A stretch of 64,000 bases of DNA from Neopestalotiopsis rosae. Lineage: Eukaryota; Ascomycota; Sordariomycetes; Amphisphaeriales; Sporocadaceae. The position numbers and the translations under genes are program-made. The stretch is from contig JALGAS010000002.1 in assembly GCA_023078685.1 (NCBI GenBank), forward strand, positions 434,001 through 498,000, in the 5' to 3' direction. The notes under the pieces were generated by a model, which worked only from the letters and a program-made list of their open reading frames with translations, searched no databases and was not told the DNA's origin. Shown piece by piece: positions 35,101-48,283 of this stretch (position 1 is its first letter; every line of letters starts with the position of its first letter).

Positions 35101-35322
35101 CACAAAACTGCTTGCGTATTCATCATAGTTCTTGTTGCACAACGGCTCAATCTTCTTCAATGCTCTTTCTCCCTCTTTTGCCAGCGCCTGTGCCGCCTTG
35201 CGCATAGGGGCCGCCGACGGCTCGTCGTCCTCTGCGGCATCGGCATTGTCCACGGCGAGATTGGCCTTTTCGACAATTTCTCGAAACGGCGATAACACGA
35301 GCCTCTCAATTTCGTCTGCCAT
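32114..35322 (-). CDS. SH3-domain protein with C2H2-like Cys/His cluster, unknown role
   Basis: Five exons, 35322-35082, 34990-33395, 33328-32654, 32579-32504 and 32339-32114, give 937 aa. All junctions keep frame. Residues 1-150 are charged helices (AVDNADAAED, then LEDLLWDFDDFVEVDQFD), likely coiled coil. Residues 170-560 are Ser/Pro-rich and probably disordered. Next come paired cysteines (C593-x2-C596) and a C2H2-like element C646-x2-C649-x23-H673-x3-H677. The C-terminus has an SH3 fold at about 810-870: ARWKW, then MWLKFDKGDVIKNI, DHWCWSGSSGKGVGIFP. The last 60 residues are Lys-rich. An SH3 domain plus long proline-rich tails points to a cytoplasmic scaffold, perhaps at the cortex, but no named family was recognised. 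The 164-bp last intron is the least certain junction. Confidence 0.78.
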
Positions 35323-36255
35323 GGCGGCGGATTGAAGGCGAAAAGAGGTTGACGAAAAGGCGGCAGAGAGGCGCGCGACCTTGAAACCGTTTTGGTATCT
35401 CTCTGGACTTGCTTTACCCGTCGGGTATGTGGTGGGGGTCAAGGCGCGATATCTCTACTATACGAGCCGGTGGCTGTTGTAATCTCTCAAGTGCACCGGC
35501 GCTATAGTGCGGAGCCAAATTGGTGGGCACGCGTGTAAGTCGTCGTTATCGTCGCTCATGAAATCAAAGGCCTCATCCCGAGTCATGCCTCTTTACACGT
35601 GTGTATTACGCTTCTTTGATATGGGGTAAATGTATGGCGAGACCCAAGGGAGAAGAAGCAGACGGGCACAATCTTACAACGAGGAGGGGGGAAAGCAAAA
35701 GTAAGAAACAGAGGCGAAATGTGTGTGACGACCTAACAGACCAGAGACCCCAGAATCCCAGCCTGGGTGCGTCACATACATATGACCCAGTCGGTCGATA
35801 CCTTGACTTGCAGAGAGGCTGAACACTGGCCTTGGCTGTAAGTAGGAGTAGTAGTTGAACCAACGGCACCTGGGTGACCTGAACGAGGAAACAAAAAAGT
35901 AAAGGATGAGAGAGCCACCGTACAGGCGCTGTCAGCCAGGTAGGCAGGCACCAGCCTCAGTGTTTTTAGTGCGTTGTACCTTTCGAGATATGTGAAATGT
36001 GGACAAGGAAAAAAAAGAAAAAGAGAGCTCGTGCGACCATAGGATCCTCGCAATTCGTTCTCCCGATGCGCGCCTTTACATCAGCGTTGAATGAAAAAAG
36101 AGAAAGAAGAAGAAGCTTCCCAAGTCAATTGGCGGCGATCAGGGTCGCACCCCGGGATGGGATCAGTCTGACAAGGGGACTTGGATGGTGGTTCCTAGCC
36201 CGTCCATGCGGGTCTCCCTTCACACCAACTACAATCGCTTCCTCTCTTGGAGAAT

Positions 36256-36441
36256 GCTTGTCGAGCTTGTCGAGCTTGTAGTAGCTTGTATGTATGTACG
36301 TATTGGGCTGGGCACTCACTCGCACTTGCACTTGCACTTGCACTTGCGCTTTCCCGTCGCTCCTACCCGCGGGGCAACCAGACCGATGCCCTACCGATGT
36401 GAGATGAGAGCCCAAAGGGCAGTGCAGTGCAGTGCAGTGCA
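36256..36441. repeat. Cluster of three short tandem repeats
   Basis: Three different microsatellites within 190 bp: GCTTGTCGA units at 36256-36288, a 6-bp GCACTT unit repeated four times at 36322-36347, and a 5-bp AGTGC unit repeated four times at 36421-36441. Confidence 0.85.
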
Positions 36442-37730
36442 AATCACCACCCCTTCCTACCTGCAACCATCCCACTTCGATTGGCGAGCAAGGGCTGCAA
36501 AGGCTGGTGGCTGCAGCCTGTAGGGTGCAACGTCTGTGCCGCACAGCGCGTCGCCAAGCCCATCAATAGGACCTTAGAACCACTTGGCTGAGTGGCTGCT
36601 CGCTGCAACCTTGCTTGTCTCGAGCTGTGCGGCAATATTGGGACGAACAAGAGACAGAAAGAGAGAGCGCAAGTCTTGTCTCCCTTCCGGGGTATAGCTC
36701 ATTCAGGATGCTGGGGGCTATGCCAATTGGGCAGGCAAGAGAAACACAACATCAACCGGCGAATCTCGTCTAACTAGGGCTCTGCAGCCGAGGCGCCTCA
36801 TTCCACCTCTCATTGATTAGACTACGCGCGCCCTCTCATCCAACATCAAGGTGACTATTACGATTAATTTACCCCAGATGTTGGTCTCGTCCCTAGGTAG
36901 GAGTCGAGATGCTCGAAAACTATCGAAAGCCGTTCTACTGGTAGATTGCCAGATGACCCTTGCGTTGGACAGCATTTGCTGACTGAACTTTATTTGATGA
37001 GTGGCTTTTTGACAAATAACGCGGGACGCGCTGACTAGATGTGTTACGGAGACGACGGTCTTGATGCATCTACACACAATTGGGTGGAGAGGGGCGATTG
37101 GTTATCATGACCGCCATTCTTGAACATAATCAGCCAACTTGCTCGGCACCGAGATGATTTGTTCTTCTACTGCTGCAATTGTCTCTGAGGGCCGGGTGGC
37201 CCACTCATTGATCTTCAAGAAGGAAGAGGAGCTGTATCGAATGGTAAGTGGGCCTGCCCATAAGTTTTAGTCTGGTAGGTCGGCAAGTAGGTAGTTATCG
37301 TATAGTCGCTCGTAGAAAGCGGCAACAAAGACCATATAAGTACGGTGTGTTCGGCGTCATGACCGTTGTAGGCGTCTTCTCGGTCGGGAAAAAAGCCACG
37401 CTCGCGAACCAGCCAACCCGAGACAGCATGGTGATTTCCTTTCAGAGCGGCCGATGGAACTGTGTAACGTGTGCGCTTTCGGTTCCCGAATTGCGCTCGA
37501 CATGGCCATCCTTTTGGGAGCACTTATAGCATCGGCAGGCTCCAAGAACGGAAGCTTGGTGAGCATATCCGACCCAAATGTAACCTGGCAATCGATAAAA
37601 GTCCTTGGATGGGAGTTGGAATTTTTGGTCATCGTATTGCGTCGTCATCCGCTATAAGAGAGCTGAAAACATATTCCTTCAAGAGCGCGAGAGCAAAAGA
37701 GGTCAGTAAATGCAAACAGGGAGGAAGCTG

Positions 37731-37758
37731 GAATGCCTTGTGTAACAACAAGGCATTC
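37731..37758. repeat. Hairpin with an 11-bp perfect stem
   Basis: GAATGCCTTGT at 37731-37741 and its reverse complement at 37748-37758 flank a 6-nt loop. A further GCTGGAA/TTCCAGC pair lies outside, offset by a 9-nt insertion on the right arm, so the inverted repeat extends imperfectly. Confidence 0.85.
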
Positions 37759-39128
37759 TTCAAGTTCCAGCAGACTGTTCCTAACCACGCTAACCAATTA
37801 CCTACATTGAGGATTCAGCAAGAGACCTACCGTCACTCAGCTTTTTACAGGCATATAGACTTACATAAACTGTAGCTGAATGCTGGCGACGTGCTTGATA
37901 AGTAGTAATAGTCGATCTCCACGAGTCACGACTTGTGGACCTCCAATGGCTGTCCCATCACTACCAGGGTATCGGAGCTCAGAAAACACCGCTCGTTGAG
38001 CTCCAAACATCTCTGCCGGATCAAGCACGTTGTCGCTTTGATATATGGGGCCAACATGCACTTATTTGGGTTCTCCATCCCCTTCCAAACTAGAAGCCAG
38101 CGACCCAAATAGTGTGTAAATTCTTCAGCCAAACCAAACCAAAACAAACCGTCGGCAAGGACAAGGCGAAAAGGTTGCCCACGTGGGCAGTGTCTCACAG
38201 CGAACTGCAATCAACCCCTCAATTACCATTCAGTCCCTAACCCCCCTGCTCTCTCTGCCTGTCACTCACGGGACCCTGCCGCGGAACATTTGCTTCGAGA
38301 AGCTTTTTTCTTTTCTACCTACCCAAGCTACCTAAGCGAAAAGGGCGAAGCATCAAGGCTGTACACTGCAATGAATCTTCAGCCGCAAATCTTCTGCCTA
38401 GACAAGTAATCTTCATTGCATCATAACCTGGAAACCTAAACCTCGTGACCCCCCAGATACCGTACTCACACATTTTTGGAGGACAACGCAGAGATAAGGA
38501 TGTTCGCAAGGCTGAATCGCATAGAGTTTCGTTTCATTCCCTGGCCAGTTTTTTGCGGATTCCAATCTCCTTGGAGCCCGTTCCCCCTTGCACATGCACG
38601 CCCAGCACTCGGGCTCGCTAAAATATTCCCTTTCCGCTCTGGGAGCCGCATGCATAGCGGCTCGTTTGATGCAACTTGTTGCACTGATTGTTTTCAAGTT
38701 GAGCATGTCAATTGATTTTCCAATTCAGACTACGCGGAGAAGAGGAAAGTCATGAATACCAATGATTCTGCTTCTGGTCAAGATACAAAAAAAATCATGA
38801 TTTAACAAAGGAAAGAGGTCCTGCTGACGAAACTGGCGTGGGGCGACAGGAAAGGTTCACCAGAACCCGTTACCACACGTGATGTTGAAATTGAACTATC
38901 TCTATAAAGTTAGTTGCGAGCTCACGTATCATTCGCTTGCGACCTGTTCTGTGTTCAAGAAGCACCATCTCAATGTCCGATCGAGTCGATCGAGTCGCTC
39001 ACGTAGTGTAGTGTATTGTAGTACACAGATATGTATTCACAAGACGAGAAAAAAACGCATTCATCGCTTGGTGATGTGATCCTAAATCTCAAGTTCGCAT
39101 CTACTTGGCTACCTACTACATTGATAGT

Positions 39129-40261
39129 CTATAGCAGCACCATTTGTAAATGATAATTAAATTCTTGACTCCATTTCAACACAATGAACTTCGTCAGTGC
39201 AATAGGAACATCGTCAGAGCAATACTGTATCACATGTTGCGCTTCGTCTGTGCCTTGGTCGTTCCCGGCGCCATTGTTCTTAAAATAAAGAAACAACGCA
39301 ACCCTCCAGAAACTCGTCTTGTCAAGATCCGCAGTTGGGCTCGCCTTGAGCGCAACCAGGACGGTATCCCTCAGCACATGAATGACGTCTCCGCTGTTGC
39401 CCCACCCTGCCAACACGGTCAACGTGAGAATCTGAACATGCTGATGACCACAAATTCCGAGTTCCAACCTCTTGCCAGCAACCTGTCCCGCGATCTTCTT
39501 GGACAGTCCCCGAGGTATTCAGCCACTGGTGCTCTCCAATGATCCATGATGGGTTTCCCGCATGCTTAAAGGATATCCCGTATGCCTCGGCGCATAGATC
39601 GGGTCAAGTGTGTTCATGGAAGTAGTCCAAGGTTTGGGCAATGAGACGGAAATCGACCTCGCCAATAGAATAGCGGTTCATTACGTCCCCAGTGTCAAGC
39701 CGAGGAGCATAATCTTACGGACCTGTTGGTTGTCATCAAGTCGGGCGGTTTCATCTCGTCCAACGTCTGGGCGAAACAAGAGAACCAGCATGTGCACTGT
39801 CGATGATGCCTGCGAGCATCTTTGTGAAAATGACCAACCCGCCAAGGCGAAGACAGCGGGTACATGTCCAAGTCCGGCCCTCTCAATCGTAAGCCGACAG
39901 CGTGATTCTTGCACTCTTTTCAATAGGCCATTCCACTGTCCGGGGGCCAACGCACGACGGGACTGAAGCTCGATATCCCGATGAGCCAGAGAATTTGAAA
40001 CTCTCTCGCGCGTTCGTCAGGCAGGGTAATGTGATCAAGTTGATTTCTGTGATGGGAACTCCTACAGTGTACATAGCGAAAACCAAGTATTGAAGTTCGA
40101 CCTCGGACCATGATGGTTTCCATTCCGATAGCCATATTTGTTACCATCACTTTCGACGAGCGGATACCGTCGTTCTTGGCCTTGGCTAATATCGGCACTC
40201 GGGGAGCGGTCGCTGGCTGAAGCGGCATCTGGACCCAAAGAGCTGGGATGAATGACTCCAA
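39129..40261 (-). pseudogene. Possible decayed coding region, family unknown
   Basis: Adjoining minus-strand open frames in different phases (40261-39920, 40086-39883, 39950-39681, 39467-39129) overlap or abut and have protein-like composition. No intron signals join them cleanly, and several stops interrupt the most coherent phase. I recognise no family. This may be a gene broken by frameshifts or simply open non-coding sequence. Confidence 0.2.
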
Positions 40262-43200
40262 TCGTCGCTGTTCGAGATGTATTGTGTCCAGCTAGCTCCT
40301 GAGGCCGTCATGTCAGATACATTTCATTGATCCCACAGAACCACCGGCAAGGATGCCGCTATGACGGGACCCTGGGGCTTGGGCTCCTTCAATAAACGAA
40401 ACTAGACTCAAGCTGGCTGCTTCTTGATATATAATAGTCCAAGGAGCCCTCACCACGCAAGGCAACGAGTGAATCGATTTGGCCTAGTATAGTGACACCC
40501 AGTACGATGAGCGATATGAGCGAGAACAGTGACGATTGTTCTGATCCACAGTCCTATTGAATCAGAAGATTCCCATTCCCTGAGCGTATGCAGAACTATT
40601 GGGACTAGCAAAAGAATTATGAATCTTGAGCTCCAAAACAACGGTACAGGCGAATCCAAATATATACTCACATACATGTACAACAAATCCGCGTGAGCCG
40701 ATGAGACGCAGCACTTGGGTCTATGTTTTGATTTGTGGAACTCTATAAGCGAGAAGCTTTTGTCAGGCTACACATGCGTGCAAGTGGTGATTCCAAGACT
40801 TGTCTGATATGACAATAGGCAAAGAACGAATGAAGTGGACTATGGAAATATCACTCGAGAATCAGCTGCGTATCTGCGATTTCTCTAGGGGAAGAAATTA
40901 TGGTATAACTCCATCATACTACTCGTGAGCGTTCATATAAAACCTCGGCTACTCATAAGTCGTGAAGCGTATCTGTTTGCGCAATTCGTGAGCAAATCTC
41001 GTTGGGGTAAGACTTCAGTCATTGATTATGAGAAGATCGACACGACTTGCAATTGTTTCGATGCAAGATGATGTATTCAGAGTCAAGATATTGCTGTTTG
41101 GTTTCGTTCTTTAGAGATGAGCCCGGACTATTGTAGACTTTGTCAAAGGTGAGAGCTCCAAGGTAGTTGCATCTTTGGGATAATTGTGAAGGGCCCAGAA
41201 AACTTCCAAGATCAATCATGTAGACGGAGCGTAAACAAGGGCTGCCGCTCATTCCGCATTTTCGAATATATGGTCTACCAAAAACGAAATACTTGTTTTG
41301 TAAAGCTCTATAATGAACCAAACATGAGGAGGGTCAATAGTAATTGATGCTATACAAGCCCGTATATGAATATCACAGTACATTTCGAGGTTCAAACAAG
41401 AAGAAATTATAATATGGCTGTTAGCCGTTGCAATCATAGCCACGTAGCTTGCTGTGATAATGTTTCGAACAACAAGCATGTTTCGAATAATATACCAGTA
41501 AAAGACCTGAACACAGAGATTATCCGTACCCGACCATGAAGAGATGATTTCAAAACAGAACATGACTCAGCCAGCTGAAGAATAGTCGATAGAGTTAAGC
41601 TCGAGCCGACACGTGCGAAACGCCGTCTGACGCACGGCAGTGGATATTCTTAGAAGAAAGACAAATTATCCGAGGACCGGATCAACATATTCAAGAGAAG
41701 AGAAGAAACGGATGAGCCCCAAGAGACTTATCCGATGAGCCGTCGGATACAGCAAGTATTGTTGCGAAACAAAAAGCTGGGTTTTGGCGCGACCTTTCTA
41801 GGTGGTGGTGCTTCTGCAAAAAGGCCTGGTTGTGGAAGACGTTATTGGTAGACAACCCCTAGTCTATAGTTTGATCTAGGAAAGCATAATTTCACCGGTC
41901 CAGCGCGGAAGACGCTCGAATTTTCACAAAACTGGTGCCGGAAAAGAAAAACAAAAGCGTTGCGTAGTTTGGACGAAGCGGCATACCTACGTACTGGAGA
42001 GACGGGGGCTATCAGACCGGCGCACGTGAAATAGAAAGCACGCCATTCGTCGTCGTCGTGGTTGTCGTGGCTGTCGTGGTTCTTTCAGTGGTCTCAAAAG
42101 TTGCTGCAGGTAAATAGCGGCATCCATTCATTTGCAGTTGATCAACACGCGGAGCTACGGAATATGTCCGTGGCACAGTAGTAAAAGACTGGAAGGCAAA
42201 AGGCTTTGGAGAGAAATGGAGGTCCTACATTAGATGCATGCATGTAATAATTAGCCCTGTGACAAACCAATTCAGGCAGTTGGAGCAAGTCGCCCGAGTT
42301 TTAGGGTGGGAGCGGCTGTGCTATTTTGTTTCATTAGAGGCTTGCGTGCTCTCGCTACTGTATGTAGGCTATCTTAGCTCTGCTAATGTATTGTAGTAGG
42401 TATGCTATGCTCCCAAGATTCAGGGTGTCTGCTTGGCGCAATACTTGCCGCACGGTAGATGTCAAAGTCATGGTTATTGTCAAAGGCACGGTGTTTTTGT
42501 AAACCTTTTTGGCGTGGTCTTGTCTCTTGAATACGAAGGCCGTGCCCCTGCTCCATTGGGCGATCTTCTTTTTAAACAATGAAAGAAGTGGTAGTATTTA
42601 TTCTAGAAGACTTGTTAGCCGACGCCCGCTGGCCCCTAGCAGCCTTGGTTAGCTGACCAATGTGTCAGCGCGGCGCAACATCCGAGGCCTCTTTAGGGCT
42701 TGCCGGCAATCTCCCGCCACGAGCGACGGTTGCCGGGCACTTGAATGGTGCCGGACAAGAGCGTTGTATTAGTATAGGCCATCGAAATTTCGATATATCA
42801 CAACAAGTACTTTGGCGCACCATTATACCACGTTTGCTCTTCTATCCGAGCCACCCGTTTTGACGTGAGCAAGTCAAATTTACTTGCCGGTAGATATCTG
42901 CTTTGAATTGCCCAGTCAAGGCACGAGCCGCATTTGACTGACATGTGGGTATCTCTCAATGCGCGACAAATGGGAGCTCAGAGCACATGCCGACTAGCAG
43001 CTGCTGTCCTACCACCGTTCCTGGCGAAACCCCAGACTGACACGTGGGTAGATCGATGTCCTGGACGACGATCTGAAATAGGCAAACCTGACGAGTGGAG
43101 CCTCCTGTACCTGCTCGCTACCAAATGATCGGTTATGTTGTGACCAAAGGCAATTGATGGCCAACTGATGGAGACCCTCAATTGGAAAATTCAGAGCTCG

Positions 43201-46200
43201 ATTGATGGCGTACGAATTTCTGACGTTTTTCTTTTGCCTAAACCTCAAATGTTGCCCTGATATCCATCACGATGAGAATTGAGGCTTTCTTCTCTCGGTC
43301 ATTGTCATTGCGGCTCTGGTGGATCAAGCACACAAGTACTATGTACCCTGCTCACCATGCGGTACCATGTACGATGCCTCTCGAGCGCGCGGCGACGATG
43401 TCTGAAGAAAGCGACCAGACCGTGCTTCAATGATGATGGTGATGGCGACGAGAGAAATCCAATACAGGCTATGGCATTAGTCTCGTTTGATGGTACAAGA
43501 GCGCCAGCAGGACAGCTGCACTTGCCGTGTGGTATCTGCTTTATCAGATCCCTGAAGATACACACCGCTGGAGCACGCGCCAGGGCTTGCCCGGCACTAT
43601 TGCGATGCACTGATCGCAGTACATACCTCGCCAGCTAAAGGAGATGACAGTGAGGTAGGGATGTTGATCAGTGGGTGACCTGGTGTCCTGGTAATCTGGG
43701 CGCAGTGTAATGAATTATCTCCCACTTTGACGATTCTGAGTGGAGCGCAAATTCAAGGAAGGCTCTAGGTTGACACCAGCCTGCCGATAGACATGTCACA
43801 GAAATACACAGTGCATTCTTCTGCTACATATCCATCCAAACTGCGTACACAACGAATACACATTGCACAATGAGTCGAAAAAACTTCAATATGCTGTTGT
43901 ACACAAAACGTCGATCAACAAATCGGACTCGCGGTTCAATATCGGTCATTACATCCGGCTAGGATCGAAGGAGAACTGCTGCTGAGAAGAAAACACGTGG
44001 AAAATAGGGAATAGGTAGGCAGGTGGCGTAGTATTGTTAATGCCTTGGATGCGCGATTGTGTTGATCCCAGCAGGGGAGTGCCTGTTGTGTGTGTGTGCT
44101 ACAGTGCTGTTTGCGGGGACAGTGCAGTCGCTGTTTCTCATGTGTTGCCCTTGATGAACTATACTGCTTACCTGGATGAGATACTCGACGGCCTCACATG
44201 CCACATCCGCGGCTGTAACGAGGGAAATCGACCGCAACGAGCAATCCATCTGAATTTGTGAGTTTCGGAAAGACTACTCCTGAATTCCGTCGAAAGCGGT
44301 GCCGAACAATGGTTGGAGGAGGGAAGCACCCGACCGTAGGTGATGTCTGAAAGTGCAGAGTTGACCGCAACTTGAGACGATTGATGCGCATGCCTGTCGA
44401 TTCCCGTCCAGAGACCGCCTTCCTACTTGCTGCAATGTAGCTCGTGATAATTAACTTCTTGACCTGCGATATCTTGTCCAAGGTGCGTTTGGAATGTATG
44501 TAGTTGCTATATCTGCGATAAAGCCGTCCTGTTGGGCAATCAGCACAGCCTCCAAGATAGAGAACTCACCGAGCAGAGTTGTAGAGTGGAAGCAACATTG
44601 AAACAACGGTGACGGGCTGCTCTCCTGCAAGACTAGACTTTGGCTCCTGGCTGCATTGCAGTGCGTAACAAGAATGATGTAAGTACAGTAGTGCACGGCG
44701 AGGCCTAATTTGAGGACCACGGCCTTGCATCACCATCAGACTTTTTCTGTATGAGACGTTTCGGGGCATGTAAAAATAGAAATATCAGTCGCAATAGGCA
44801 CACAAGATAGCCTCAAGAAAGGAGAGACAGAGGAAAGAAAAGAAAATAGGAAATTGGGATCTCGACGGAATAGGTTGAATGTGCATACATACAGCATTGA
44901 AATCATGTACGGTACCTTTCTGTGGCCTTTCCTGCCAATCGCCCGCTGAGTAATTTTTTTTCCTTCAGTGGCATCCGCGTTGAAACAGTTCACATTCTTT
45001 GTACTTTCTTAGATATGATCAGCGAAACGGAAAAGGACAGATTAAAGCATTCAGATCAACTCGCTTTGAGATTACAGGTATGCCCATGTAGTTTATACCA
45101 TGCAGCCAGGCGATTCGGGTGTGATTCGTGTTGCACCATGTCAATTGTCAATTGATGCCACTCATCCATCAATCAATATGTAGGTAGGTAATTTGATGGG
45201 TGCCCTCGCCACGCCGCAGCGTACCTACTGTAGCAATCACGAAATTCAATGGCCGTACTAGGCCAGGCTGGGCTCCTGCTTACGAGCTACATTGATGAGT
45301 GTTCTAAACTGTGCTGGGTTTTGCCCACTGTGCAAATACATCTAGCGGTGACATACCTTCATCGTATCCCGACGGCCGATCATTGGATTATTCCACGATT
45401 CTTCTGCACGATCCACGCCCTGGTTACGTCTTTTCCTTGTAATAATCCGTACACCCCCCAATCCCATCCCAGCCCCGTTCTCCATCCCGCGCAGTCTGCT
45501 TCTTCCTGCTGCTCGAGCCTTACCGAGCAAGGCAGGCCGGGCGGAAGGCAGCGTCAGCGAATAAGACCGACACCCCTTCTTTACCGTCTCTATCACCGTT
45601 GCGCCAACCAGCTCCTGCGAGAGGCCTGTCGTTGCACTCGCACCTGCACCTCTGAACACAGAGGCCAGTCCAGTCAAATACCTACTACTACTTACTACAT
45701 ACCTTGCTCGTCTACCTACCTACTGGCGCGGCCGTACTTTACAGTTCAGCTGGAGTCTGCCAAGTGCTAGAGCTTGGTTTGCGACATCATCGGCGCATTC
45801 GGCCTCTCGGGTTCTATCTTGCTCTTCCCAATATTTTACCCATCTTCCAAGATCCCTCTTCTGTGGCTCTGGGTTGCTATCATCTAATTGAACAGTTCGG
45901 TCATTCCGCGGTCGTGTTGCTGCCTCATCGCTCCCGTCAGCATTTCGCTACATACAACCTGATCGCAACAACCACAAGCTAGATGCGCCTCGTGTTACTG
46001 TACCGCCATTGCAGACGGACAACATAGAAATTGCTCAACTGTTTCACAAAGAAAAAGAAAACGGCTTTGGACTCGAAGGGAGAAGGGAAGGGGGAGAAGA
46101 AAAAAACAGAGCCATCAGTCGCAACCAGCTCAACTTGACTACACCGATATTTTGTCGATATTCCTAGCCTGCAACACCCTAGCCTCAACTTTGCACATCG

Positions 46201-46921
46201 TGAATGACACCTTGGAGCAAGGCCAACCATCTACTACGTGTCCGCTCATATCATAACGACAATTCGAAACTGCACTCCAGGTGATTTTCAAGCTACAGCA
46301 ACTTTCAGCTGGTCTATATATCACCTGCGCCTCCTAACGGACTTAGCTCCCTTGCTCCCACCACAATCCCGCACTTTAAACGATCGACCGTCTTTCACTA
46401 GCAGGCCGGCCAAAAGCAGCAGTGTGGGGACTACGTATGAGGTCGCTCCGAGCCACGCTGCTCAGTACTGCCACCATCTCAACCGACCTCCCGAGCTTTC
46501 CCATCTATTCCGTCATCTGTTGAGCGAGCCTTGATACAGGCGCTTTCTGCTCCCACCCCGTACCAGCGCGACTGCCGAAGCGAGCTGCCGTCGGCTCTGT
46601 AACATCTACTCCGGACCCCACGAACCTACTCTTGACGGTTTGCGACTATCCGCTCATGAACAAAGGACTCGATTTGAGTTGCCAGCCACATTCGCACTGC
46701 GGGGATTAGCCCGTCTACGCCGACTCTCCCACCCATTGTTCAACGTCTGGCCTGCCACTGCCGCTTCAACTGTACGAACAAGTCCTTTAGGAGTTGCCAT
46801 TTGGAAGCCTGGAGACGGGACATGAGCTTGTAGCGAACGCGCCTGGGTATCGAGTCCGGCGCAAACACTGGCTTTCCTTTCTTAAAGGCAGCTCGCGACG
46901 AGCTGCTCTACACTTACGAAG

Positions 46922-48283
46922 ATGGGTCTATGCATGAGCACAAACAAGGAGGAGGAAGACCAGAAGAAGCGCAGCCAAGCAATAGACAGGGCACTGGACG
47001 AAGACTCCAAGAGGTTACGGCGGGAATGCAAAATACTCTTGCTTGGTGAGCATCACGGAGCCAGAGGCTAACGTCCACAAGATGATGCTAACCCAAAGGT
47101 GTTTGCAGGCTCCGGCGAGAGTGGAAAATCGACGATTGTAAAACAAATGAAGATTATCCATTTAAAAGGATATTCCGAAGAAGAGCTGCATGCATATCGC
47201 GCCACCGTTTTCAAGAACCTGATTGAGTGCGCCAAGGCTGTCATCAATGCGATGGACCAATTCGATATTGAGCCGAGCAATCCTGCGAATCGAGAACATT
47301 GCAACTTTTTGCTGAGCTACACGGTGGAATCGGGTCCCTCGGCGCATATCGACTTCAGAGTGGGCCAGGCGGTTCAATCGATATGGAGTGATCCATGCAT
47401 AGAGCGACTCATGGATCATCAGACCGAGTTCTATCTCATGGACTCGGCGGGATAGTAAGCCTTGCTTAATGTATCGACATGGTGTCTTTGCTGCTGACGA
47501 AATTTTGTTTTTAGCTTCTTCGATGAGGTAAACAGATTATGCGCGCCGGATTATCTTCCAAATGAAATGGATGTGCTCCGAGCAAGAACAAAGACAACGG
47601 GTATCTATGAGACCCGCTTCCAGATGGGAGCTCTTAGCATTCAGTAAGTGGAGATCCGCAAAGCATCAAAATCATCCTGTCTAACTCTGCTTCAATAGCA
47701 TGTTCGACGTCGGAGGCCAAAGGAGCGAACGTAAGAAGTGGATCCATTGTTTCGAGAATGTTACGTCAATCATCTTTTGTGTGGCCCTGAGCGAGTATGA
47801 TCAAGTGCTGCTGGAAGAGAGCAGTCAGGTAAGGACATGTTTGGGTGTGCCTATGCGCAGGGGCAATGCTGACTGAATGTCCAGAACCGAATGATGGAGA
47901 GTCTTTTGTTATTTGACTCGGTTGTCAACTCGAGATGGTTTATGCGGACAAGCATCATCCTGTTCCTGAACAAGGTCGATATTTTTAAAGTCAAACTGCC
48001 TAGGTCGCCGTTGGGCAACTACTTCCCAGACTATTCAGGGGGCAACGACGTCAACAAAGCCGCCAAATACCTGCTTTGGCGGTTCAATCAGGTCAATCGA
48101 GCACACCTCAACTTATATCCACAGTAAGCAGGGCTCCTTTCACCTTCCATCCCAAACAGCAACAGCTAACGGGCAAATTCTAGCTTGACACAAGCGACTG
48201 ATACGTCAAACATCCGCTTGGTATTTGCTGCCGTCAAAGAGACGATCCTCAATAACGCTCTCAAGGATTCCGGCATCCTGTGA
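46922..48283 (+). CDS. gna3: Heterotrimeric G-protein alpha subunit, group III (GNA-3/Gpa3-like)
   Basis: Six exons, 46922-47045, 47109-47454, 47515-47643, 47699-47828, 47885-48123 and 48184-48283, give 355 aa, the usual length. The GTPase relays receptor signals, mainly nutrient sensing, to adenylate cyclase at the plasma membrane. Visible are the MGxCMS N-terminus (Gly2 myristoylation, Cys4 palmitoylation), P-loop GSGESGKS at 42-49, switch [10 protein letters not shown] with its Arg and Thr, switch [14 protein letters not shown] with the catalytic Gln, NKVD, and TQATDT. The C-terminus KDSGIL lacks the pertussis-toxin cysteine of group I and matches group III. The helical domain (about 75-135) is more diverged than the nearly invariant second half. 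Acceptors and frames agree at all five introns. Confidence 0.96.

Larger units (their letters stand above)
35323..46921. other. 11.6-kb region without convincing genes
   Basis: No frame here has family-like content, and no set of short frames could be spliced into a recognisable protein. It holds microsatellites near 36.2-36.4 kb and 42.05 kb, an 11-bp-stem hairpin at 37731-37758, AT-rich tracts (about 40.4-42.6 kb), adjoining broken-looking minus-strand frames at 39129-40261, and many TACCTA/TAGGTA hexamers. The last 1.5 kb before the G-alpha start is pyrimidine-rich and may be a long promoter and leader. Non-coding transcripts cannot be excluded. Confidence 0.5.

Noticed and set aside
40950..41563. 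Two minus-strand frames of about 100 residues in AT-rich DNA
   Set aside because: No splice signals joining them, no recognisable family, and length is expected by chance over this span.
44037..44769. Three overlapping minus-strand frames that might be exons
   Set aside because: Tried to splice them; junctions lacked consistent phase and the product matched nothing known.
45249..45770. 173-residue open frame ahead of the G-alpha gene
   Set aside because: Composition is Ser/Pro/Arg/Cys-rich noise from a pyrimidine-rich leader, with no family-like content.
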